Of a stretch of 64,000 nucleotides of DNA, positions 42,286 to 50,852 are shown one piece after another. Source of the stretch: DSWT01 sp035420085. Lineage in GTDB: Bacteria > Chloroflexota > Anaerolineae > B4-G1 > SLSP01. Every line of letters starts with the position of its first letter. Position 1 is the first letter of the stretch. A program made the position numbers and the translations under genes. The stretch covers positions 73,707 to 137,706 of the forward strand of contig DAOLUH010000006.1 of assembly GCA_035420085.1 (NCBI GenBank), read 5' to 3'. Under the pieces are notes generated by a model. It was not told where the DNA came from and ran no database searches. It saw nothing but the letters and a program-made list of their open reading frames with translations.

Positions 42286-43239
42286 TTATGCCTTCCGCCA
42301 GATTTCGGCCAGAATAACCGTGATGTTGTCGTTACCGCCAGCGGCATTTGCCGCGGCAACCAATTGCGCACAAGCCTGCTGTGGGGTAGGTGCAGCCTGA
42401 ATGATACGCCAGATTTCCGACTCCTCAACAAAGCCCCACAATCCATCGCTGCACAGTAGCAAACGATCTCCGGGCAGTAACGCATACGTCATCACGTCAA
42501 TTTCCAAGGCGCCGCCTTGCCCAATGGCGCGATATAGCACGTTACGCTGCGGGTGTGTCGTCGCTTCAGCCTCGGTGAGTTGCCCCATCTCGATAAGGCG
42601 GCTTACCAAAGAGTGATCTTTGGTCAACTGTTTAGGTGGTTGCCCGGCGCGCAATAGATAGGCGCGGCTGTCGCCAACATGGCCGATGAAAAGACGACCT
42701 TCCAAAATCATGCCGCACGTCAAAGTGCTCCCACTACCGGGTAAATCGCGGGTCACGGCGCGATTGGCCAGCGAGATCGCCTCACGAACGACGTCGGTTA
42801 GCGAAGGTTGATTAGCGTTGTGATCCGTACCACTGATCAAGGGCAGATAAACCTGCGCAAGCAACTGACTGCTCGCCACACGTAAGGACAAAGAACTGGC
42901 CGCCTCTCCCGACTGATGCCCTCCCATACCATCGGCCACCATAAAAAGTCCAAAAGCCGGCGCAGCATTGCTTGCTTCGTGTTCACCGGACACAACGAAA
43001 AGGGCATCTTCATTATGCTCGCGCACCTGGCCTACATCGGTCGCCCACCCAACGGCGAAAATACCAGATGCCTCCCACAATCGTCGCGCCTCCTCAGGTT
43101 GTGGGGGTGAGGGCGGCGTCACAGGCTCAGTCGAGGCAGCCTCGGTCTTCTTGAACAAATTTGCGACCGCACTATCCGGTTGTTCCTGCTGCGCAGGTTT
43201 TTTGAATATATCACGCAACCAAGCTTTCAGGCCAGCCAT
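42286..43239 (-). CDS. PP2C-type Ser/Thr protein phosphatase
   Basis: A 317-aa cytoplasmic phosphatase. Residues 1-70 are a linker-like N-terminus with a PPSPPQPEE stretch. The PPM/PP2C core then shows the metal-binding motifs: ATDVGQVREHNEDALF (motif 1), GLFMVADGMGGHQSGEAAS (DGMGG), GSTLTCGMI, LFIGHVGDSRAYLLR (GDSRAY), LLLCSDGLWGFV (SDGLW), and GGNDNITVILAE. All aspartate ligands are present, so it should be active. ATG 43239 lies 5 nt past GGGGGT and 21 nt from the kinase stop. It would reverse phosphorylation by the kinase it follows. Confidence 0.95.
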   Translation of the reverse strand: MAGLKAWLRDIFKKPAQQEQPDSAVANLFKKTEAASTEPVTPPSPPQPEEARRLWEASGIFAVGWATDVGQVREHNEDALFVVSGEHEASNAAPAFGLFMVADGMGGHQSGEAASSLSLRVASSQLLAQVYLPLISGTDHNANQPSLTDVVREAISLANRAVTRDLPGSGSTLTCGMILEGRLFIGHVGDSRAYLLRAGQPPKQLTKDHSLVSRLIEMGQLTEAEATTHPQRNVLYRAIGQGGALEIDVMTYALLPGDRLLLCSDGLWGFVEESEIWRIIQAAPTPQQACAQLVAAANAAGGNDNITVILAEIWRKA

Positions 43240-43260
43240 GCATACCCCCACATCCTAGAA

Positions 43261-45339
43261 TTACGTAGGAAAAGCATAAACGTAATGATCAGCAGAGCCT
43301 ACGTAAATGATTCCTTCGACAATCTCTGGCGCTCCGGTAATCGGGCCATCGGTCTGGTAACGCCAGCGCACGGCGCCCGACAAGGCGTCGAAACAGTAGA
43401 GTACACCATCCACCCCACCAATGTACAGATTGCCGCCGAAAACGCTCGCCGCACCGGTAATCTGGTTGTCAGTTTGATAACGCCAGACAACCCGACCTTC
43501 ACCCGCATCCAGAGCGTAAATATAGCCATCCACCGACCCAAAATAAACGATGTCCTTCCAAAAGGCGGCCGTCGAAACTATCCCGCCCCCGGCGCGATAC
43601 TTCCAGGCGGCCCACCCGGAACGCGCATCTATGGCATAAAAGTTCGTGTCCAGCGAGCCGATAAAAACCAATCCGTTCTGCATAATCGGCGAGGCCAGGA
43701 AGCCACGCCGCGCGCGAAAACGCCAACGTAGCTCACGGTTCAGGCTGAGAGCATACACCATCCCCATTTGGCACGCGAAGAGAATCAAGCTCTCGGCCAC
43801 CAAAGGCCGGGAGCGGATCTCACCATCTGCGGTATACGTCCACGCGCGGCGACCTGACATCTGGTGGATGGCGTAAATCTGCCGGTCGTCTGAACCGATG
43901 AAGATGTGCCCCAGTTCGCCGTAGGGGGATGAGTACACCCGTCCCTGCGTGGGCATCGTCCACAGCAGCCGCCCGGTCTTTGCGTCCACCGCATAGACGA
44001 CTTTGTCTATCGAGCCAAAAACGACCATCCCCTCCGATACCCAGGGCTTGGAAGCTATGCCGGCCTCAGTCGGATACTTCCACTTGAATTTACCGGATTC
44101 ACGATCCAGCGCGTAGACATTGTGATCATACGATGGGACAAAGACCATATCGCCCGCCACCGTCACCGACCCGCGGATCTCATCCTCGCAAGCGAACTTC
44201 CACACAGGCTTGACGACATTGGTGTCAAATGTGAGGGTTTCGCCCTGAACACCGCCGGCTTTCACAGGTGTCCGTGCGCCTAAAGCGCGTTTGAACTCCT
44301 CAGCAGACCCCCAACGTTTGTTGACATCATATTCCAACGCCTTGTCAATGACTTCAATCAACTCGCGGGAGACTGTAGGGTTCGTTCGGTGGATCGGACG
44401 CTCATGGAAAGAAAACGGCGGCTCCAGGCGCGGGTCTTGTTTGCTTAACAGATGATGAATCGTAGCGCCAAGTGCGTAGATATCACCGCGGGGTTCAGCG
44501 ATCCCCCGATATTGTTCGGGCGGAGAATAGCCTTCCGTCCCGATCATCGTGCCTTTTTCACCACTCTGGAAAAGCTTGGCGATGCCAAAGTCCACCAAAC
44601 GAATCCGGTCGTGGTCATCCAACATAATGTTAGAAGGTTTCAGGTCACGAAAGATAATTGGTCGGGGTTTGTGATTGTGTAAGTAGGAAAGCACTTCACA
44701 TAGTTGTACAGCCCAATCAATGACCTGGTTCTCCGGGAAAAAGCCATCTACTTCCGCCAGACGAGCTTCAAGGTCTTTGCCGGTCACGAATTCCTCGACC
44801 AGATAACAGCGTGAACCTTCGGTGAAGTAGTCGTAGACCTGCGGGATGGCAGGATGGCTCAAAGTCGCCAGAATGCTGGCTTCGCGCTCGAAGTTACGCA
44901 CCACCATCTGCCGCACCTGGGGGTCTGTGGCGGTGTTGATCATCTCCTTCACCGCGCACAGACGCAAGACGCCGGGGAAACGCAAATCTTGCGCCTTATA
45001 AACGGCGCCCATCCCACCGATGCCGATGATGCCTAAAACTTTGTAGCGACTCTGTAACTGCACTCCCGCGGGCAACAATCCCTCAGGAGAAACTTGCGGC
45101 TTTGCGTTGACCTCTCGCGTGTCGCCGGCTGCCGGCGCCGGGCGAGGCGGCGGGCTTGACACCAGATGGGTCTTGGCCACCTGACCTTCAGGGACTGGCG
45201 GCACACTGGTCGCGGCAGGTGACGGTTCAGGCGACAGCGGTTGTCGCAGGCGCTTCGAAAGACCGCGCATCTGCCGAGTCTCCAGATTAGCAGGCACCGT
45301 CTTCTTGTCTTGTGGCGGATCGGATTCGTGATTTCCCAT
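43261..45339 (-). CDS. Ser/Thr protein kinase with C-terminal PQQ-like beta propeller
   Basis: A 692-aa kinase, first gene of the nine-gene operon. A Pro-rich N-terminal 95 residues precede the kinase domain (about 100-355): IGGMGAVYKAQD, AVKEM, catalytic loop FRDLKPSN, VDFGIAKL, and TEGYSPPEQYRG. The catalytic His of HRD is Phe here, but the Asp, Lys and Asn are kept, and Tyr or Phe replacements are tolerated in several active kinases. Residues 375-692 are a PQQ-type beta propeller of seven or so blades (VYALDRESGKFKWKYPTEAG, IYAIDARSGWAAWKYRAGG). There is no TM helix between the kinase and propeller, so the propeller appears cytoplasmic. ATG 45339 preferred. Confidence 0.93.
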   Translation of the reverse strand: MGNHESDPPQDKKTVPANLETRQMRGLSKRLRQPLSPEPSPAATSVPPVPEGQVAKTHLVSSPPPRPAPAAGDTREVNAKPQVSPEGLLPAGVQLQSRYKVLGIIGIGGMGAVYKAQDLRFPGVLRLCAVKEMINTATDPQVRQMVVRNFEREASILATLSHPAIPQVYDYFTEGSRCYLVEEFVTGKDLEARLAEVDGFFPENQVIDWAVQLCEVLSYLHNHKPRPIIFRDLKPSNIMLDDHDRIRLVDFGIAKLFQSGEKGTMIGTEGYSPPEQYRGIAEPRGDIYALGATIHHLLSKQDPRLEPPFSFHERPIHRTNPTVSRELIEVIDKALEYDVNKRWGSAEEFKRALGARTPVKAGGVQGETLTFDTNVVKPVWKFACEDEIRGSVTVAGDMVFVPSYDHNVYALDRESGKFKWKYPTEAGIASKPWVSEGMVVFGSIDKVVYAVDAKTGRLLWTMPTQGRVYSSPYGELGHIFIGSDDRQIYAIHQMSGRRAWTYTADGEIRSRPLVAESLILFACQMGMVYALSLNRELRWRFRARRGFLASPIMQNGLVFIGSLDTNFYAIDARSGWAAWKYRAGGGIVSTAAFWKDIVYFGSVDGYIYALDAGEGRVVWRYQTDNQITGAASVFGGNLYIGGVDGVLYCFDALSGAVRWRYQTDGPITGAPEIVEGIIYVGSADHYVYAFPT

Positions 45340-45638
45340 CTTCAGCAATCCTGTTCTATGTGCAACAGCCTAAATTATACGTGAATTCGTCAAAAATCCC
45401 ACCTGGCTTTCCAACACTCACCATCGCAGGCTGCTTGAATTGTACAACAGAACTGCCGAAAGTGCAAAACTCTTATTGAATCAATTTTTTATCCATCAAG
45501 GGTGAAAAAGCCAGGCAGAGGCCAGCATTTGCGCTTGTTCTTATACAAACTTGTGCTATTCTTGATATGAGTTACGAGTATGGTTCACGATGATAGAGTA
45601 TCCTCCCGTCCATAAACAATACAAATAGAGGCGAACTG
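45340..45638. other. Divergent intergenic region between the signalling operon and the REC-fusion operon
   Basis: About 300 nt. On the minus strand TATAAT (45379-45374) could be the -10 box of the kinase operon. On the plus strand TTGTTC, 16 nt, TATTCT around 45536-45563 is a weak promoter candidate for the threonine-synthase-like gene. Nothing else was recognised. Confidence 0.4.
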
Positions 45639-47372
45639 ATGCAAGTTATACCAGCAGCTATCCCAATGGATATCGAACTTGAGTGTGGGAAATGTAGTCA
45701 TCGCCAGTCTTTCACGCTCCCAACACCCACTTGTAATGTGTGTAAACATGACTGGATGGAGGTACGCTATGATTACGATCGCATCAGCCGTCTCTGGCCT
45801 GATATCCTACGGCAACGGCCCTTCACGATGTGGCGCTACCGCGAATTACTGCCGGTGCGGCGCGACGACTTCCAAATCACGATGGGGGAAGGCGGCACGG
45901 CGCTGCTGCGCGCCAACAATCTGGGGATGATGCTCGGCGCGCCCAACCTTTTCATCAAGGATGAGCGCCAAAATCCTACCAATTCCTTCAAAGACCGCCA
46001 GGCAGCGATGGTCATCTCAATGATGAAAGAGGCGGGTATTACTGAAATGGTGGTCGCCTCAACCGGCAATGTTGCCATTTCCTACTCCGCCTACTCAGCC
46101 CATGCCGGCATTAAGCTCTGGACTTTCCTTCCCAGTCTGGTGCCGCCGGAAAAGATGCGGGAAATCGCTATCTATGGCAGCGAGGTGGTGAAAGTCACCG
46201 CTAACTACGACGTGGCGAAAAAGGTCGCTGCACAATTCGCCGAGCACCGCGGGATACTGGCAGATCGCGGCATCCGCAACAGCGGAACGCGCGAAAGTAT
46301 GAAAACCATCGCTATGGAAGTCGCCGAGCAGCTTGCGGCGCAGCTAGGCCCACCGCAGCCGGGGATCCCCTGGCGCACCCCAGATTGGTACATCCAGGCC
46401 GTCAGCGGGGGGATGGGGCCGATCGGGTTCTGGAAGGGCTACGAGGAAATGTACCAAATGGGGCTGGTCAATCGCCTGCCCAAGCTGGCTTTGATTCAGG
46501 CCGAAGGTTGCGCTCCAATGGTCAATTCCTTCCGCAAAAATTTGCCGGTGGCCGAGCCAGTCACAGAGCCAACCACGCGGGTCATTACCATCGCCACAGG
46601 CGCGCCCGGCCCGGCTTACGAATACCTGTATCGCGTCTTCCAGGAACATGGCGGTATTTTCGAGTCTGTAACTGACGAAGAAACCTTCAGAGCGCTGCAC
46701 ATACTGGCGAAAATGGAGGGCCTATCCATCGAACCGGCAGCCGCAGCAGCCTTTGCGGGGCTATTTAAGCTGTTCAACATGGGCGTCATCAATCGCAACG
46801 ACACGATCGTTGTCTGTTGTTCAGGGCATACCTTCCCTGTCGAAAAGTTTCTCCTCGACGAAGACTGGCTGAAAGTTGTCCCGGCCAGTGAAGCCGTCCC
46901 AGTAGCCCCACCGCCAGAGGTCGCCGCCCCAGCCCCGGTAGCAGCAACCAGTTTCCTGGGCGCGCTCGACCAACTGGACGAGCGGGTCCGCCATATCGCC
47001 ATTGTGGAGGACAATCCAGAGGCAGCCCGGCTCTTGCGACGCATTCTGCAGACCCACGGGGAATTCCAGATCGTTGAGGCGCATACGGGCAAAGAGGGAC
47101 TTACCCTGATTCGTGAAACACGTCCCGACCTGATCCTCCTTGACTTGATGATGCCAGATATGGACGGTTTTGCCGTGATTGACCATCTCAAAGCCGATCC
47201 AGGTCTGAGGGATATACCGGTTATTGTCATCACTGCGAAAGAACTTAACCTCAAGGATCGCCAGCGCCTTCAAGGGCAAATTCAGATGCTCCTGCAAAAA
47301 GGGTCATTTATGGACGAAGACCTTTTGCAGGAGATCAATGCGCTTCTAGGGAAGGATGACGAGGGAAAATGA
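45639..47372 (+). CDS. Threonine-synthase-like PLP enzyme fused to a receiver domain
   Basis: A 577-aa fusion. Residues 1-40 are a zinc-ribbon-like part (CGKCSH, then CNVCKHDW). Residues 65-420 are a fold-type II PLP domain of the threonine-synthase group, with the PLP lysine in NPTNSFKDRQAA, STGNVAISYSAYSAHAGIK, AVSGGMGPIGFWKGY, and a C-terminal VVCCSGHTF. After a Pro/Ala linker (residues 420-450), residues 455-570 are a response-regulator receiver domain (IAIVEDNPEA; LILLDLMMPDMDGF; VIVITAK). I know no standard enzyme with this layout. The stop overlaps the ATG of the following receiver-kinase gene (ATGA). The receiver may gate the enzyme, or the PLP unit may sense an amino acid; both are inferences. 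Confidence 0.9.
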   Translation: MQVIPAAIPMDIELECGKCSHRQSFTLPTPTCNVCKHDWMEVRYDYDRISRLWPDILRQRPFTMWRYRELLPVRRDDFQITMGEGGTALLRANNLGMMLGAPNLFIKDERQNPTNSFKDRQAAMVISMMKEAGITEMVVASTGNVAISYSAYSAHAGIKLWTFLPSLVPPEKMREIAIYGSEVVKVTANYDVAKKVAAQFAEHRGILADRGIRNSGTRESMKTIAMEVAEQLAAQLGPPQPGIPWRTPDWYIQAVSGGMGPIGFWKGYEEMYQMGLVNRLPKLALIQAEGCAPMVNSFRKNLPVAEPVTEPTTRVITIATGAPGPAYEYLYRVFQEHGGIFESVTDEETFRALHILAKMEGLSIEPAAAAAFAGLFKLFNMGVINRNDTIVVCCSGHTFPVEKFLLDEDWLKVVPASEAVPVAPPPEVAAPAPVAATSFLGALDQLDERVRHIAIVEDNPEAARLLRRILQTHGEFQIVEAHTGKEGLTLIRETRPDLILLDLMMPDMDGFAVIDHLKADPGLRDIPVIVITAKELNLKDRQRLQGQIQMLLQKGSFMDEDLLQEINALLGKDDEGK

Positions 47373-48631
47373 CGAAGATTCTGTATGTGGAAGATGATCT
47401 GTCCAGTCAGCGACTCGTCCAACGCATCCTGACTGCCGAAGGCTTTGAGGTGGTGATCGCTGATAACGGGCTTGGCGCGATCGAAAGCGCGCGCCGCGAA
47501 AAACCGGACCTCGTACTGATGGATATCAATATCAGCGGGCTGGATGGCTACGAAGTCACCACGCGCCTGCGCACGATCAATGGTTTGGAGCAAATCCCCA
47601 TCATTGCAGTCACGGCGGCAACGCTGCGCGGTGATCGGGAACGCGCCCTGGTCGCGGGTTGTAGTGGCTATATCCCCAAGCCGATTGACGTTGACCGTTT
47701 CAGCGATCAGATACGCGCTTATATGGTGGGATTGGAAGACAAAGTCGGTACCCCCGAAGAAAAAGCAGAATATCTGTTGGAATACAATCAACGGCTGGTT
47801 AATCGGCTCGAGGAAAAAGTCCGCGAATTGGAAAAAGCCAACGCGGAGCTGCAACGGGTCGAGAAAATGAAGTCAGATTTCGTTGTGCTGGCCGGGCACG
47901 AACTCCGCACACCGCTGACCGTCGTGTATGGCTATTTGCAAATCCTGCGCGCCAACACGGCTATCCCTGGCGAAGAGAGCAATGAGGGCAGCCCGCGTTA
48001 TCTGCTCTCCAAGGTTTCAGACGCCGTCAAGCGGCTCAGTGAAGTCATTCAAGATATCATCAATGTCTCCTTGATTGACGCCAACAAACTCGATCTGTCG
48101 CGGGAACCGGTTTTCGTACATTCGGTCATTCAGTCAGTGTTGCACAACTTACGCAGCTTCGGCCCGCAACGCAATCTCATCTTCGAACTTGGTTCAGGCA
48201 TCAAGAAAGTGCCGGTCATTGAAGGCGACCCACGGCGGCTACACCAGGCCATCGGAAACATCGTCAGCAATGCCATAAAATACACGCCAGAAAACGGCAC
48301 CATCACGATTGACGCCGAAACATTGGAAGATGTTGTCCACCTGTGGATCAAAGATAGCGGTGTTGGCATCCCGCCGCAGGAGCTTTCACATATCTTTGAC
48401 CGATTTTACGTTTTGGAAGATGTCGCGCTGCACCGCTCAAGCAAGACCGCCTTCAAAGGCGGTGGATTAGGCCTGGGGCTGGTCGTGTCGAAAGGGATCA
48501 TTGAAGCGCACAACGGCAAAGTGTGGGCCGAAAGCCCCGGCCATGACGAAGTCAAATTACCTGGCAGTACCTTTCACATTCTGTTGCCGATAGGGTCGCC
48601 CTTCGCATCAACAGAAGAAATACAGAAATAG
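47369..48631 (+). CDS. Receiver-histidine kinase hybrid
   Basis: A 420-aa cytoplasmic sensor kinase. Residues 1-120 are a receiver domain (ILYVEDD; LVLMDINISGLDGYE; YIPKPID). A coiled coil (EEKAEYLLEYNQRLVNRLEEKV, about 130-160) links it to the HisKA domain with the phosphoacceptor histidine in LAGHELRTPLTVVYG (about residue 173), then the HATPase domain with the N box (IVSNAIKYT), DSGVGI, IFDRFY, and GGGLGLGLVVSKGI. There is no membrane segment or separate sensor domain. Overlaps the preceding gene by 4 nt and must be co-translated; it is the best candidate to phosphorylate that gene's receiver domain. Confidence 0.95.
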   Translation: MTKILYVEDDLSSQRLVQRILTAEGFEVVIADNGLGAIESARREKPDLVLMDINISGLDGYEVTTRLRTINGLEQIPIIAVTAATLRGDRERALVAGCSGYIPKPIDVDRFSDQIRAYMVGLEDKVGTPEEKAEYLLEYNQRLVNRLEEKVRELEKANAELQRVEKMKSDFVVLAGHELRTPLTVVYGYLQILRANTAIPGEESNEGSPRYLLSKVSDAVKRLSEVIQDIINVSLIDANKLDLSREPVFVHSVIQSVLHNLRSFGPQRNLIFELGSGIKKVPVIEGDPRRLHQAIGNIVSNAIKYTPENGTITIDAETLEDVVHLWIKDSGVGIPPQELSHIFDRFYVLEDVALHRSSKTAFKGGGLGLGLVVSKGIIEAHNGKVWAESPGHDEVKLPGSTFHILLPIGSPFASTEEIQK

Positions 48632-48675
48632 CTCACGCACTAAAGTGGGCGCATGATTCCACTTACAGAGCGGGG

Positions 48676-48703
48676 TTGCCCATTTCACGTTCTATGGTAA
48701 AAT
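48676..48703 (+). promoter_or_regulatory. Promoter of tRNA-His
   Basis: TTGCCC (48676-48681), 16-nt spacer, TAAAAT (48698-48703), 13 nt before the tRNA's first base. Confidence 0.6.
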
Positions 48704-48716
48704 CCTGCTTGTACCT

Positions 48717-48793
48717 GGTGGCTGTGGCCTAATGGTTAAGGCTCCTGACTGTGACTCAGGCAACTGTGGGTTCGAGTCCCACCAGTCACCCCA
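48717..48793 (+). tRNA. tRNA-His (GTG anticodon)
   Basis: A full cloverleaf can be drawn. Acceptor GTGGCTG pairs with CAGTCAC, the anticodon arm CCTGA-CTGTGAC-TCAGG gives anticodon GTG, and the T arm is GTGGG-TTCGAGT-CCCAC. The extra G at -1 (48717) opposite C73 (48790) is the histidine-specific identity feature. The CCA end is encoded (48791-48793). Confidence 0.95.
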
Positions 48794-48794
48794 A

Positions 48795-48819
48795 AGCCGG
48801 GCAATGTGTCCGGCTTTTT
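48795..48819 (+). terminator. Intrinsic terminator after tRNA-His
   Basis: Stem AGCCGG / CCGGCT with a 9-nt loop followed by five T. It lies between the two tRNA genes, so they may not share one transcript, or the second depends on read-through. Confidence 0.75.
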
Positions 48820-48827
48820 ATATCCCA

Positions 48828-48900
48828 GTCCCCGTGGCGCAATGGACAGCGCATCTGGCTTCGAACCAGAGGGTTGTGAGTTCGAGTCTCACCGGGGACT
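48828..48900 (+). tRNA. tRNA-Arg (TCG anticodon)
   Basis: Acceptor GTCCCCG pairs with CGGGGAC; anticodon arm TCTGG-CTTCGAA-CCAGA gives anticodon TCG (codons CGA and neighbours); T arm GTGAG-TTCGAGT-CTCAC. The discriminator base is T (48900) and the next bases are CAA, so CCA is not encoded, unlike tRNA-His next door. No separate promoter was recognised. Confidence 0.92.
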
Positions 48901-48920
48901 CAAAGTTTGGCATCTCCACC

Positions 48921-48989
48921 GCAAATAGCCACAGAGAACGCAGAGTTCATAGAGAAAAAATATACTGCGCTCTCCGCGTGTTCTATTGT
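48921..48989. repeat. Dispersed palindromic-type repeat, copy 1
   Basis: A stretch starting GCAAATAGCCACAGAG and ending in a CTCTCCGCGTGTTCT segment, closely similar to 56562-56638. Its two halves (ACAGAG...CAGAG and CTCTCCGCG) are roughly complementary. It lies in the 238-nt gap between tRNA-Arg and tatA. Confidence 0.8.
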
Positions 48990-49138
48990 AACCCCGATAC
49001 CCCACAGTTTGACAGGTTGCGTATACACCAAACCATAGTATGATATAGCACATAAAGCAGAAGCATGACTCAGAGGCAGTAGTGAGCCGGTAGAACCTGA
49101 GTCGAAGTTCTGTCAATACTTTCAGACAGGAGGTTGAA

Positions 49139-49348
49139 ATGCCACTCTTTAAGAATTTTGGTCCGTTAGAGTTAGTCTTGGTCATCGTGTTAGCCTTGAT
49201 TATTTTTGGGCCGGGACGGGTCGCACGTCTGGGGTCAGAGCTAGGCAAAGGTATCCGGGGATTCAAGGATGGCCTGCAACCCAGCAAACCCAAAGAAGAG
49301 AAAGAAACCGAAACGACCAACGCTGAAAACGCTTCTGACGAAGCATAA
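49139..49348 (+). CDS. tatA: Twin-arginine translocase subunit TatA
   Basis: A 69-aa TatA-type protein of the Sec-independent export channel. It has an N-terminal TM helix (LELVLVIVLALIIFGPG), the FGPGR hinge, an amphipathic helix (RLGSELGKGIRGFKDGL) and an acidic tail (KEEKETET). ATG 49139 has AGGAGG 6 nt upstream. It opens a tatA-tatB-like-tatC set. Confidence 0.95.
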   Translation: MPLFKNFGPLELVLVIVLALIIFGPGRVARLGSELGKGIRGFKDGLQPSKPKEEKETETTNAENASDEA

Positions 49349-49447
49349 TATAGTAATCACGCCCCGATCAAGTGCCGCCGGCTTGTCCCAACCAACCGGC
49401 GGCGTGATTTGTGGACTAACTCAATTGTCACTGCGGAGATACACAGA

Positions 49448-50080
49448 ATGGAGTTCCTAAATATCGGCGGCGGTGAACTCATCATCATTGTGCTGTTAGC
49501 AATCATCCTTTTTGGCCCAGAGGATATTCTAAAAATTATGCGGACAGTCGGAGGATATGTACGCAAAATACAGCAAATGTGGACGCAAATGTCTTCGGGC
49601 CTCAAAGGTGAGTTCATTGACGACGACATTATCCCGGCAGAAATTCAAGAGACCATCAAAGAAACGCGGGACTCGGTGGCAGAGGTCCAAAAAACACTGG
49701 CCGAAGTTCAGGCGTCCGCAAAGGCAGATCTCAACGACACGCTGACAGCCGTTGCTGAAATCAAGGCATCGGCAGAGGCCGATATTAAAGAGACCCAAGC
49801 TACAGTGTCTGAAATCGAAATGGCGTTGGAAGATGCGAAATCATCCGTAGAGACCAGCCTCGGCGAAATCCCCAAGGCTGTCCAAACGATCACCACTACA
49901 AGCACAGCGCAAGCCATCTCTAATCTGGCAAAGGACGAAACAGTCCCAACGGATGTCAAGACCTCAGAACAGATCGTGCAGCCTTCCCCGGCTACGGCGC
50001 TCGTCGAGACAACGCAATCTGTGCCAGACGGTGAAATTGACCGAACCGCAGAAGCCACAATCCCCGACAAGGATATATAA
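49448..50080 (+). CDS. TatB-like subunit with long coiled-coil tail
   Basis: A 210-aa TatA/B-family protein. Residues 1-22 contain the TM helix (GELIIIVLLAIILFGPEDI) and FGP hinge; an amphipathic helix follows (LKIMRTVGGYVRKIQQMW). Position between tatA and tatC and the length suggest TatB. The tail is unusual: from about residue 60 to 140 a heptad-like repeat region with AEVQASAKADLNDT and AEIKASAEADIKET units predicts an extended coiled coil, then a Thr/Ser-rich disordered end. ATG 49448 has GGAG about 10 nt upstream; the frame opens at ATG 49409, before the ribosome binding site. tatC starts 1 nt after its stop. Confidence 0.88.
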   Translation: MEFLNIGGGELIIIVLLAIILFGPEDILKIMRTVGGYVRKIQQMWTQMSSGLKGEFIDDDIIPAEIQETIKETRDSVAEVQKTLAEVQASAKADLNDTLTAVAEIKASAEADIKETQATVSEIEMALEDAKSSVETSLGEIPKAVQTITTTSTAQAISNLAKDETVPTDVKTSEQIVQPSPATALVETTQSVPDGEIDRTAEATIPDKDI

Positions 50081-50081
50081 A

Positions 50082-50834
50082 ATGAGCACCGAAAACGAAA
50101 TGACCCTTCTGGATCACATTAAAGAACTGCGTTCACGGCTCTTTCGGTCTGTCACCGCCATCATCGTTACAACCCTCGCTGCTATGCTCGTTGTAGATTA
50201 CGTGGTCGCGTGGCTTGTTAAGCCTCTGGGAGGCGCCACCGTGGTCGCACTCAGTCCAACTGAAGCGCCGATGACGTACTTCAAGATTGCGTTGGCGCTA
50301 GGTTTTGGTGCTGCTTTGCCTTATATTCTGTATCAGATCTATGCGTTTATAAAGCCGGGACTGTTCAGCAACGAACGGAAAACCATCCCGCTGGTTTTCC
50401 CTGCCATCCTCATCTTTTTTATCCTTGGGGCATTATTTACCCTGCAGATTCTGGTTCCTATCAGTATGCCGGTCTTGATGGGCTTTTTCGGCTCAGTCAT
50501 CACGCCTCAGTATTCCCTGGAAAAATATCTTTCCTTCGTCACTATGCTCTTGTTATGGATGGGACTCATTTTCCAGACGCCCTTGGTCATTTATTTGATA
50601 GCGCTATTGGGCATTGTAACGCCCAAACAACTCAGTCAGGCATGGCGAATAGTTGTCTTTGTTGCCGCGATCTTTGCTGCGGTCATCACGCCGACTACAG
50701 ATATGTTCACGATGCTGTTAGTCACCGGACCATTTGTTGTGCTCTACTTTTTCGGTATCCTCCTGGCGCACATAGCAGCCAAACAACGCGCGCGCCGTGC
50801 GGCAGCCGCCGAAGCAGCACTAGACGCTGAATAA
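50082..50834 (+). CDS. tatC: Twin-arginine translocase subunit TatC
   Basis: A 250-aa polytopic protein with six TM helices, the receptor for twin-arginine signal peptides. Family signatures: MTLLDHIKELRSRLFRSV at the N-terminus, LSPTEAPMTYFKIAL, PYILYQIYAFIKPGLFSNERK, and QTPLVIYLIALLGIV followed by FVAAIFAAVITPTTDMFTM. The C-terminus is a basic KQRARRAAAAEA tail. ATG 50082 is chosen because it starts at the tatB-like stop and at the family's normal N-terminus. A clear terminator follows. The Tat system would export folded cofactor-containing enzymes; no substrate with a twin-arginine signal was seen in this window. Confidence 0.96.
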   Translation: MSTENEMTLLDHIKELRSRLFRSVTAIIVTTLAAMLVVDYVVAWLVKPLGGATVVALSPTEAPMTYFKIALALGFGAALPYILYQIYAFIKPGLFSNERKTIPLVFPAILIFFILGALFTLQILVPISMPVLMGFFGSVITPQYSLEKYLSFVTMLLLWMGLIFQTPLVIYLIALLGIVTPKQLSQAWRIVVFVAAIFAAVITPTTDMFTMLLVTGPFVVLYFFGILLAHIAAKQRARRAAAAEAALDAE

Positions 50835-50852
50835 TACACCACAGTATCCTAC

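Noticed and set aside
48732..49043. 103-aa open frame on the plus strand
   Set aside because: Runs through tRNA-His, a terminator, tRNA-Arg and the dispersed repeat; spurious.
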